Shown in pieces: positions 16,735 through 24,484 of a stretch of 64,000 nucleotides of DNA; position 1 is the first letter of the stretch; each line of letters starts with the position of its first letter. The stretch comes from Actinoallomurus soli (lineage in GTDB: Bacteria; Actinomycetota; Actinomycetes; Streptosporangiales; Streptosporangiaceae), in assembly GCF_024055715.1 (NCBI RefSeq), contig NZ_JAMXMV010000012.1, positions 221,739-285,738 on the forward strand, given 5' to 3'. Under the pieces are notes generated by a model, which ran no database searches, had not been told where the DNA came from, and saw nothing but the letters and a program-made list of their open reading frames with translations. A program made the translations under genes and the position numbers.

Positions 16735-17658
16735 CTACTCCTCCGCCGTCCAGTAGCGGTCCTCCGCGAGGACCAACGCCGCGGCGCCGATGAGGCCGGC
16801 CATCTGGCCCAGCGCGGCGGGGACGACCCGGACCTGGCGGGCGAAGTCCATCCGGGCGTGCGCCCGCAGCGTGTCCTCCAGCGGCCGGAACAGCAGCGGC
16901 CCCGCCTGGGACAGCCCGCCGCCGACCGCCACGACCTCCAGGTCGCAGAGGTGCGTCGCGGAGGCGATCGCCACGCCGAGCGCCCAGCCCGCGCGGTTCA
17001 TCGCCCGCACGGCGACGGGGTGCCCTCGGGCGGCGTCGTCGGCCAGCTCCTTGGCGGTCTCGCCGAGCCAGCCCTGGTCCCGCGCCCAGGCGGCCAGGGC
17101 GGGGCCCCGCGCGATCGCCTCCAGGCAGCCGCGGCCGCCGCACTCGCAGACCGGCCCCTCATGGTCGACGATCACGTGACCGATGTGGCCGGCGTTGCCG
17201 CTGACGCCGTCGACGAGGCGGCCGCCGAGGATCAGCCCGCCGCCCACGCCGGTCGAGACGACCATGCCCAGCATGTCGCCGCGCCCGCGGCCCGCGCCGC
17301 GCCAGTGCTCCCCGGCCGCGAACGCGATCGCGTCGTTGTGCACCCGGACCGGCAGGTCCGGGTACCGCTCCTGCAGCCGCTCGCGCAGCGGGAAACCCCG
17401 CCACGCCGGGATGTTGAGCGGCGAGACCTTCCCGGCGGGCCAGCTCATCGGGCCGCCGCACCCGACCCCGACGCCGGCGAGCCCCGTGGCGGGCAGCCGG
17501 TCGATCAGGCTGAGCATCGTCCGCCAGAGGGTCTCGGCGTCGGTCGGCGGCTGCGGCGTCGCGATGCGCTCGTACGCGGCGATCCGCCCGCCCGGCTCGA
17601 CGAGCGCGGCCGCCAGCTTGGTGCCGCCGATGTCGACCGCGAGGACACAGCCCGTCAC
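16735..17658 (-). CDS. ROK-family sugar kinase (glucokinase-like)
   Basis: 307-residue ROK protein with no DNA-binding N-terminus, so a kinase rather than a repressor. The ATP-binding AVDIGGTKLAAALV is at about 6-19. ROK signature elements are HNDAIAFAAGEH, STGVGGGLILGG, NAGHIGHVIVD and the zinc cysteines CECGGRGCLEA. It probably phosphorylates glucose or a related hexose using ATP or polyphosphate; the sugar is not certain. The GTG overlaps the stop of the upstream FIST gene (GTGA), so the two are co-translated, an unusual pairing. Confidence 0.88.
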   Translation of the reverse strand: MTGCVLAVDIGGTKLAAALVEPGGRIAAYERIATPQPPTDAETLWRTMLSLIDRLPATGLAGVGVGCGGPMSWPAGKVSPLNIPAWRGFPLRERLQERYPDLPVRVHNDAIAFAAGEHWRGAGRGRGDMLGMVVSTGVGGGLILGGRLVDGVSGNAGHIGHVIVDHEGPVCECGGRGCLEAIARGPALAAWARDQGWLGETAKELADDAARGHPVAVRAMNRAGWALGVAIASATHLCDLEVVAVGGGLSQAGPLLFRPLEDTLRAHARMDFARQVRVVPAALGQMAGLIGAAALVLAEDRYWTAEE

Positions 17659-18848
17659 GCGGGACCCTCCTTGCCGCCCGGCCCGAAGGCCAGGATCGAA
17701 GCGGTGAAACTGTGGACGTGGTTGCGCCCCGCGACCGGCCCGATCTCCCCCGCGGCGAAGAACCCGCCGACGCCGGGGCCGCCGAGCACCTGGCGCAGCG
17801 TGCGCACGTCGTGATCGGAGCTGGGGAACATCGCCCGGCCCCGGCCCGTGCACGAGAACAGCAGCGCCCCCTCGATGGGCGCCAGGTCCAGATCGCCCAG
17901 GAGGTGGCTGAGGTCCTCGTCCGCCGCGTCGGCGTCGCGCACGTGGAACCGCACCGTCCGGCCGACCTCGATGACCTCCCCGGCCGCCAGCGCCCCCACC
18001 TCGGGGTCCGCGCCGATCACACCGCGGACCAGGAAGTCGCCGCGCTCCTGCCGCTCGGCGTACTCGTCCATGGCCACGCCGATCAGCAGGCCCGCCTCGA
18101 CCAGCCCGCGCTCGTCCTCCGGCAGCCCGGCGACGATCTCCTCCAGCTTGGCCAGCGCGGGCATGCCGGCCAGCTCGTACAGGACGTTGTCCTCGGCCTT
18201 GGTGACGACCATCGTCGGGCCGATGGGCCTGGCGCCCTGGCTGACCACGGTCGAGGTCATCACCGACCCGCCGAGGAGCACTCCGACGGCGCCGGAGTCG
18301 ACGATCTCACCGTCCGCGAAGAGCCGGGTGGTCCCGCGGCCGCCCTGGCCGGTCGCCAGGCCCCCGACGAGCGGGAGGCCGGGCAGCACCTCGCCGGACC
18401 GCTCGACGAACGCGTCCACCGGGAAGCTGTACGGGTCGGCCAGCAGCACCGCCACCACGTCATCGTCGCGGGTCTGCGGCATGCCGACGACCGCCAGGCG
18501 CGGCATCGCCTCACCCTCCGACGCGGGGAACTTCAGCGTCTCCAGCCGGAACGGCTCGATGCGCGCCTCCGGGAGCCGGGCCGCCCAGGCGCTGACCGCG
18601 CTGCCGCCCTCGACTCCGTGGTTGCCGCCGATCACCCCGGACGCGCCGCAGCCGATGACATTGGGTGTGCCCGCGACCTCCATCGCCCGCCGTGCCGCCG
18701 GCTCGACGGCCTCCGGGCTCGACGCGGACACGAAGACGAACACCAGATCCGGAGGGCCGTCCAGCGGGGCCACCGCCTGCGCCACCGCGGACTCCGCGGC
18801 CGTGACCAGGTCCGGTCCGACCGCCAGCCCGTCGCCGAAGCGTGTCAT
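17655..18848 (-). CDS. FIST N/FIST C domain signal-sensing protein
   Basis: 397-residue cytoplasmic protein. The FIST_N domain (about 30-215) includes DLVFVFVSASSPEAVE, GTPNVIGCGASGVIGG and LPLVGGLATGQGGRG. The FIST_C domain (about 220-375) includes VLYELAGMPALAKLE, GDFLVRGVIGADPE and ALLFSCTGRGRAMF. FIST domains are thought to bind small ligands, and in bacteria are often fused to signalling modules; this one stands alone. The start at ATG 18848 has GGAGGAGGG. It is coupled to a ROK kinase downstream and divergent from an AAA-VWA pair. Confidence 0.9.
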   Translation of the reverse strand: MTRFGDGLAVGPDLVTAAESAVAQAVAPLDGPPDLVFVFVSASSPEAVEPAARRAMEVAGTPNVIGCGASGVIGGNHGVEGGSAVSAWAARLPEARIEPFRLETLKFPASEGEAMPRLAVVGMPQTRDDDVVAVLLADPYSFPVDAFVERSGEVLPGLPLVGGLATGQGGRGTTRLFADGEIVDSGAVGVLLGGSVMTSTVVSQGARPIGPTMVVTKAEDNVLYELAGMPALAKLEEIVAGLPEDERGLVEAGLLIGVAMDEYAERQERGDFLVRGVIGADPEVGALAAGEVIEVGRTVRFHVRDADAADEDLSHLLGDLDLAPIEGALLFSCTGRGRAMFPSSDHDVRTLRQVLGGPGVGGFFAAGEIGPVAGRNHVHSFTASILAFGPGGKEGPA

Positions 18849-19060
18849 CGCCCTCCTCCCCTCCACCGTGGGCTCGATGCTTACGGTGTACCACAGCCAC
18901 CTGATGAAGCCACGAGTCAATGATCGACTTCGTAGCGCGACGCGCGCCCCGGTCGGATGCGGCAGCGGAGTTCCCGGCATAGGGTCGGGAACATTGACGC
19001 TGAAGAACGTGCTGCGCCACGACGGACGCCGGCCGTCCGGCGAGTGAGGAGCGGTGCCCA

Positions 19061-20443
19061 GTGAATACGCGACCGAACACGCTCGGTGAGCTCCGGGCGA
19101 CCGGCCATGTCCACCGGTCCGTGAAGGCCGAGATCCGGCACAACCTGCTCGCGCGGCTGCGCTCCGGAGAGCCACGGTTCCCGGGCATCGTCGGGTTCGA
19201 CGACACGGTCCTGCCGCACGTCGAGCGCGCGCTCCTCGCCGGGCACGACCTCGTCCTGCTCGGCGAGCGCGGACAGGGCAAGTCACGGCTGATCCGTACG
19301 CTGGGCGGCCTGCTGGACGAGTGGACTCCCATCGTCGAGGGCTGTGAGATCAACGACCACCCGTACGCCCCGGTGTGCGTGCGCTGCCGCCGGCTGCTCG
19401 CCGAGAAGGGCGACGACCTGCCGGTCGACTGGAAGCACCGGGACGAGCGGTACGGCGAGAAGCTCGCCACGCCGGACACGAGTGTCGGCGACCTCATCGG
19501 CGACATCGACCCGATCAAGGTCGCGGAGGGCCGTACGCTCGGGGACCCGGAGACCGTGCACTACGGCCTCGTCCCGCGGACCAACCGCGGCGTCTTCTGC
19601 GTCAACGAGCTGCCCGACCTCGCCGAGCGCATCCAGGTGTCGCTGCTGAACGTCCTGGAGGAGCGGGACGTGCAGATCCGCGGCTACAACCTGCGGCTGC
19701 CGCTGGACATCCTGCTGGTGGCCAGCGCCAACCCGGAGGACTACACCAACCGCGGCCGGATCATCACGCCGCTGAAGGACCGCTTCGGCGCGGAGATCCG
19801 CACCCACTACCCCCTCGACGTCGACGAGGAGCTCGTGCTCATCGGCCAGGAGGCCGAGGTCGCGGCGGCGGTGCCGATCCACCTGATGGAGGTCGTCGCG
19901 CGGTTCACCCGGCTGGTGCGCGAGTCCCCGGCGGTCGACACGCGGTCCGGTGTGTCCGCGCGGTTCGCGATCGCCGCGACCGAGACGGTCGCTGCCTCCG
20001 CGCTGCGGCGTGCGGCCCTGACCGGTGAGGAGCAGCCGGTGGCGCGCGTGTGCGACCTGCCGTCGATCGTGCCGACGCTCCTCGGCAAGGTCGAGTTCGA
20101 GGTCAGCGAGGAGGGCCGGGAGGAGGAGGTGCTGGCGCACCTGCTGCGCAGGGCGGTCGCGGAGACCTGGCGGCGCACGCTCGGCCCGGTCGACCTCAGC
20201 GGCCTGCTCGACCGGTTCGACCGCGGCGCGACCGTCGACTCCGGGGAACTGGTGGCGGCGGCCGACCTCCTGCACCGCATCGGCCCGGTGCCCGGCCTGG
20301 CCCGGATCATGAACGGCCTGGGCATGGAGGGCGAGTCGCCGGGACACGCGGCGGCGGCGCTGGAGTTCGCGCTGGAAGGGCTCTACCTGATGCGCCGACT
20401 GTCGAAGGACACCGAGGACGGGACCTCGACCTACCGGACGTGA
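19061..20443 (+). CDS. Magnesium-chelatase-like AAA+ ATPase
   Basis: 460-residue AAA+ ATPase of the ChlI/MoxR clade. Walker A is GERGQGKS (68-75). Next comes an unusual insert with CEINDHPYAPVCVRC (about 94-108), whose C-x(n)-C-x2-C spacing could bind a metal. Walker B-like FCVNELPDL and the sensor SANPEDYTNRGRI follow. The C-terminal third is helical. The GTG at 19061 has gaggag upstream. The next gene is a VWA-domain protein, the standard partner, as in Rv0958-Rv0959 (from memory). Such pairs are thought to remodel or load metals into target proteins. No chlorophyll pathway is present. Confidence 0.9.
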   Translation: MNTRPNTLGELRATGHVHRSVKAEIRHNLLARLRSGEPRFPGIVGFDDTVLPHVERALLAGHDLVLLGERGQGKSRLIRTLGGLLDEWTPIVEGCEINDHPYAPVCVRCRRLLAEKGDDLPVDWKHRDERYGEKLATPDTSVGDLIGDIDPIKVAEGRTLGDPETVHYGLVPRTNRGVFCVNELPDLAERIQVSLLNVLEERDVQIRGYNLRLPLDILLVASANPEDYTNRGRIITPLKDRFGAEIRTHYPLDVDEELVLIGQEAEVAAAVPIHLMEVVARFTRLVRESPAVDTRSGVSARFAIAATETVAASALRRAALTGEEQPVARVCDLPSIVPTLLGKVEFEVSEEGREEEVLAHLLRRAVAETWRRTLGPVDLSGLLDRFDRGATVDSGELVAAADLLHRIGPVPGLARIMNGLGMEGESPGHAAAALEFALEGLYLMRRLSKDTEDGTSTYRT

Positions 20444-20498
20444 CGCGGTCCGAGGTCCATGAGATTCCCTTACCCCCCGAGCGAGGGAGGAGGTCGCC

Positions 20499-22469
20499 GT
20501 GGCCGGATACCGCTACGGTCCGTTCCACGAGGGGCCGGACCCGCTCGCCCCTCCGTACGACGTGCGCGCCGCGCTGGACGCCATGGGCGATTCGATGCTG
20601 GAGGGCACGAACCCCGGTGACGCGCTGCGCGACCTGCTGCGCCGCGGCCTGCCCGGCGAGCGGCGGCGGCGCGGGCTGGACGACCTGCTGCGGCAGGTCC
20701 GGTCCCGCCGGCAGGAGCTGCGCGGCCGCGGTCGGCTCGACGGCACGCTGGAGGAGGCGCGGTCGCTGCTCGACCGGGCGATCGGCCAGGAGCGGGCGGC
20801 GCTGTTCCCCGACCCGAGCGACGACGCGCGGCTGCGGGAGGCCGAGCTGGACACCCTGCCGAACGACACCGCGCAGGCGGTGCGCCGGCTGGCGTCGTAC
20901 GAGTGGCGGTCGCCGGAGGCGCGGCGGACGTTCGAGGAGCTGAAGGACCTGCTGCGCCGTGACGTGCTGGACGCGCAGTTCCGCGGCATGAAGCAGGCCC
21001 TGAGCAATCCGGACCCGGCGGCGATGCAGCGGGTCAAGGACATGATGGCCGCGCTCAACGAGATGCTGGAGAAGGACGCGCGGGGCGAGCACACCCCGGA
21101 GGACTTCGACGCGTTCATGCGGGAGTACGGGGAGTTCTTCCCGGAGAACCCGCAGAACCTGGAGGAGCTCGTCGACTCCCTGGCGCGGCGCGCCGCCGCG
21201 ACCGAGCGGCTGCTGGCCTCGCTCACCCCGGAGCAGCGGGCGGAGCTGGCCGGGCTGATGGCCCAGACGCTGGAGGACGCCGGGCTGGCCATGGAGATGC
21301 AGCGGCTGGGGTCCTCGCTGCGGCAGCGCCGGCCCGATCTGGACTGGTCCGGCTCCGAGCGCATGTCGGGTGAGGACCCGATGTCCATGGGCGACGCGAC
21401 GACCGCGCTGGAGGAGCTCGCGGACCTGGCGGAGCTGGAGGGCGCGCTGCGGCAGGACTACCCCGGCGCGCGGCTGGACGACATCGACGAGGAGGCGGTG
21501 CGCCGGGCCCTCGGCCGGCAGGCGGTCGACGACCTGTCCGAGCTGCGCCGCATCGAGGCCGAGCTCGAGCGCCAGGGATACCTCAAGCGCAAGGGCGGGG
21601 CGCTGGAGCTGACGCCCAAGGCGGTGCGGCGGCTCGGCGAGACCGCGCTGCGCCGGGTGTTCGCCCAGCTGGACACCGGCCGGCGCGGCGACCACGACCA
21701 GTCCGACGCGGGTCAGGCCGGCGAGCTGACGGGCGGTTCCCGCCCCTGGCAGCACGGCGACGAACAGCCGATCGACGTCGTACGGACGGTGTCGAACGCC
21801 CTGCGCCGCGGCGCGGCCCGGCCCGGCGAGGCCGGGACCGGCGTGCGCCTGACGGTGGACGACTTCGAGGTGCTCGAGACCGAGCGCCGTACGGCGGCGG
21901 CGGTGTGCCTGCTCGTCGACCTGTCGTACTCCATGGCGCTGCGCGGCACCTGGGGCTCGGCCAAGCAGACCGCGCTGGCCCTGCACACGCTGGTGGCGAG
22001 CAAGTACCCGCAGGACGCGATCCAGGTGATCGGGTTCTCCAACTACGCGCGGGTGCTGCCGCCCACCGAGCTGGCCGGCCTGGACTGGGACATGGTGCAG
22101 GGCACCAACCTGCACCACGCGCTGCTCATCGCCGGGCGGCACCTGGAGAAGCACCCCGAGCACGAGCCGATCGTCCTGATCATCACGGACGGCGAGCCGA
22201 CCGCGCACCTGCTCCGTGACGGCCGTTCGTCGTTCGACTGGCCGCCGTCGCGCGAGACGCTTGAGCTGACGCTCGCCGAGGTGGACAAGATGACCCGGCG
22301 GCGCGCGACGCTGAACATCTTCATGCTCGCCGACGACGAGCGGCTCGTCGGGTTCGTGCAGGAGGTCGCGCGGCGCAACGGCGGGCGGGTGTTCGCGCCC
22401 ACGCCGGACCGGCTGGGCGAGTACGTCGTACGGGACTATCTGCGGGTCCGCCGCGGCCGGGCCGGGTGA
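20499..22469 (+). CDS. VWA-domain protein partner of the AAA+ ATPase
   Basis: 656-residue protein. The first ~450 residues are charged, helical and Arg/Glu/Leu-rich without a named domain. The C-terminal von Willebrand A domain (about 460-640) has a complete MIDAS: DLSYSM (about 473), a downstream T and ITDGEPT. It starts 55 bp after the ATPase gene with gagggaggag before the GTG, so the two form an operon. Together they resemble MoxR/VWA or ChlI/ChlD-type machines. There is no signal peptide, so it acts in the cytoplasm. The client protein is unknown. Confidence 0.9.
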   Translation: MAGYRYGPFHEGPDPLAPPYDVRAALDAMGDSMLEGTNPGDALRDLLRRGLPGERRRRGLDDLLRQVRSRRQELRGRGRLDGTLEEARSLLDRAIGQERAALFPDPSDDARLREAELDTLPNDTAQAVRRLASYEWRSPEARRTFEELKDLLRRDVLDAQFRGMKQALSNPDPAAMQRVKDMMAALNEMLEKDARGEHTPEDFDAFMREYGEFFPENPQNLEELVDSLARRAAATERLLASLTPEQRAELAGLMAQTLEDAGLAMEMQRLGSSLRQRRPDLDWSGSERMSGEDPMSMGDATTALEELADLAELEGALRQDYPGARLDDIDEEAVRRALGRQAVDDLSELRRIEAELERQGYLKRKGGALELTPKAVRRLGETALRRVFAQLDTGRRGDHDQSDAGQAGELTGGSRPWQHGDEQPIDVVRTVSNALRRGAARPGEAGTGVRLTVDDFEVLETERRTAAAVCLLVDLSYSMALRGTWGSAKQTALALHTLVASKYPQDAIQVIGFSNYARVLPPTELAGLDWDMVQGTNLHHALLIAGRHLEKHPEHEPIVLIITDGEPTAHLLRDGRSSFDWPPSRETLELTLAEVDKMTRRRATLNIFMLADDERLVGFVQEVARRNGGRVFAPTPDRLGEYVVRDYLRVRRGRAG

Positions 22470-22554
22470 GACGGCGCCGGGTGTGATCCGGCCCCCGCCG
22501 CGGCGCGCGTCGTACGGGACGTTTGGACGGGCGGCTCCGGGCTAAGACCAGACC

Positions 22555-23151
22555 ATGTCGAGCGCTGATCGGCTGCTTCTGTTCCTGCATCTCGGTTTCG
22601 CGATCTTCGCGCTGGGGCCGCTGACCGCGGCGACCATGGCGACGCCCCGATACATCCGCCGGGGCCGGCCTGGCATCGTGCGCTATCTGAACCGCGCGAC
22701 CCGGATCTACGGCCTGCTCACCCTGGGCATCTTCCTGTTCGGCGCGCTCCTGGCGCACGGGAGATTCGACCAGATGTGGCTGTCCGCGTCGATGACCCTG
22801 TTCATCGTCGCCCTCGTGCTGCTGGTCATCGTCGAGCGCGATCAGCGCAAGGCCGTGCACAAGCTCGAGGTCGCCGAGGCGGAGCGGCGTCCGGCGCCGG
22901 CGCGCGCGGCCCCGCCGCCGGTCGCGGAGACCTCCGCGGCCGAGGCGGCGAGCGGCGACTCCGTCGCCGCGCCGGGCGAGACCCCGGCGCCCGGAGCGGC
23001 GACGGACGCGGGCACCGCGACGCCGGAACCCGCGTCCCGTGCTCCCCTCGGCGAGCCCGCCAAGGTGGAGACCGGCCGGATCGCCACGATCTCCGGCGTC
23101 GTCGCGCTCATCTGGCTCGTGATCCTCGTCCTGATGGTCTGGAACGCCTAG
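22555..23151 (+). CDS. Four-TM membrane protein with Ala/Pro linker (DUF2269-like)
   Basis: 198-residue membrane protein. Hydrophobic segments lie at about 6-28, 51-68, 77-96 and 176-196. A 70-residue Ala/Pro/Glu-rich linker (about 105-170) separates the last from the others. The first part (LFLHLGFAIFALGPLTAATMATPRYI) recalls the DUF2269 family of predicted integral membrane proteins. Its stop codon overlaps the stop of the convergent metB gene by four bases, leaving no room for a terminator between the two. No function can be given. Confidence 0.75.
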   Translation: MSSADRLLLFLHLGFAIFALGPLTAATMATPRYIRRGRPGIVRYLNRATRIYGLLTLGIFLFGALLAHGRFDQMWLSASMTLFIVALVLLVIVERDQRKAVHKLEVAEAERRPAPARAAPPPVAETSAAEAASGDSVAAPGETPAPGAATDAGTATPEPASRAPLGEPAKVETGRIATISGVVALIWLVILVLMVWNA

Positions 23152-24305
23152 CCCTCCAGTGACTGCTCCAGGTCGGCGAGGAGATCGTCGACGTCCTCGA
23201 TGCCGACCGAGAGGCGTACGAGGTCGCCCGGCACCTCCAGCGGCGACCCGGCGGCGGAGGCGTGCGTCATGCGCCCGGGGTGCTCGATCAGCGACTCCAC
23301 ACCGCCCAGCGACTCCCCGAGCGTGAAGACCTTGGCCCGCTCGCAGACGCGTACGGCCGCGTCCTCGCCGTCGGCGTGCCGGAAGGACACCATGCCGCCG
23401 AACGCCCGCATCTGCTTGGCCGCGACCTCGTGGCCCGGGTCCTGCGGCAGGCCCGGGTAGTGGACGGCGCGGACCCGCGGGTGGCGGCTGAGGAACTCGG
23501 CGATCCGCGCGGCGTTGGCGCAGTGCCGGTCCATGCGGACGCCCAGCGTCTTGATGCCGCGCAGGGTGAGCCACGCGTCGAACGGCCCGGCGACGGCCCC
23601 CATGGCGTTCTGGTGGAACGCCAGCTCCTGGGCGAGTTCGACGTCGGCCGCGATGAGCGCGCCGCCGACCACGTCGGAGTGCCCGCCGAGGTACTTGGTG
23701 GTGGAGTGCACGACGACGTCCGCGCCGAGGGCGAGCGGGCGCTGGAGGTACGGCGAGGCGAACGTGTTGTCCACGACGAGGCGGGCGCCGGCCTCCCGCG
23801 CCACGTGCGCCAGCGCGGCGATGTCGGCCACGCCGAGCAGCGGGTTCGTGGGCGTCTCGACCCAGATGGCCGTCGTCTCCGGGCGTACGGCCGCGCGCAC
23901 GGCCTGGACGTCCGTCAGCGGCACGGGGTCGTACGCCACGCCCCACCGGGCGAGGACCTTGGAGAACAACCGGAACGTGCCGCCGTAGGCGTCGTTCGGG
24001 ATCAGCACGTGGTCGCCCGGCTTGCAGATCGTGCGCAGCAGGGTGTCCTCGGCGGCCAGACCCGAGGCGAACGCCAGCCCCCGTACGCCGCCCTCCAGGG
24101 CGGCGAGGCACTCCTCCAGCGCCGTACGGGTCGGGTTGGCCGACCTGCTGTACTCGTATCCACCGCGCAGACCGCCGACGCCGTCCTGCTTGTACGTGGA
24201 CACCTGATATATCGGCGGAACGACCGCCCCTGTCGCGGGATCGGCCTCTTGACCTGCGTGGATGGCGAGGGTCTCGAAGCCGGTCTCGTGGTTGAAACCG
24301 TCCAT
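23148..24305 (-). CDS. metB: Cystathionine gamma-synthase
   Basis: 385-residue PLP enzyme of the Cys/Met metabolism family. It joins O-acyl-homoserine and cysteine to cystathionine in transsulfuration. Key parts are YSRSANPTRTALEECLAALEGG, the cofactor-stacking YGGT region and the PLP lysine in STTKYLGGHSD (about 200). C-terminal SLGGVESLIEHPGRMTH is the gamma-synthase/gamma-lyase signature. Gamma-lyase activity cannot be excluded by eye, but actinobacterial orthologues are called MetB. The ATG at 24305 gives the usual N-terminus. A cystathionine beta-synthase gene lies 2.5 kb away, so forward and reverse transsulfuration genes are close. Confidence 0.9.
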   Translation of the reverse strand: MDGFNHETGFETLAIHAGQEADPATGAVVPPIYQVSTYKQDGVGGLRGGYEYSRSANPTRTALEECLAALEGGVRGLAFASGLAAEDTLLRTICKPGDHVLIPNDAYGGTFRLFSKVLARWGVAYDPVPLTDVQAVRAAVRPETTAIWVETPTNPLLGVADIAALAHVAREAGARLVVDNTFASPYLQRPLALGADVVVHSTTKYLGGHSDVVGGALIAADVELAQELAFHQNAMGAVAGPFDAWLTLRGIKTLGVRMDRHCANAARIAEFLSRHPRVRAVHYPGLPQDPGHEVAAKQMRAFGGMVSFRHADGEDAAVRVCERAKVFTLGESLGGVESLIEHPGRMTHASAAGSPLEVPGDLVRLSVGIEDVDDLLADLEQSLEG

Positions 24306-24484
24306 GCACGCGAGGTTAGTGCCTCCCGAGGGGCGGCCGGGCGATGCGCCGTCCATACCGGGGGATGATCCGTCTCCACCGTAGGGACTAGGACCGAAAT
24401 CGACTCTGACGGTGAGGCAATGCCCCTTTTGCCTGGATATCGTCGGTGCGTTACTCGAAGACACTCTACGAAGGGGAGCCACCC

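Noticed and set aside
22321..24309. Long minus-strand frame spanning metB and the neighbouring membrane gene
   Set aside because: It overlaps metB in another frame and runs antisense to the 22555-23151 gene; sequence is Arg/Gly-rich with no domain.
24306..24484. Possible SAM-type riboswitch upstream of metB
   Set aside because: No conserved kink-turn or SAM-riboswitch core could be seen. Only a small aggcaa/ttgcct hairpin (24415-24434) is present, nearer to the MMPL gene.
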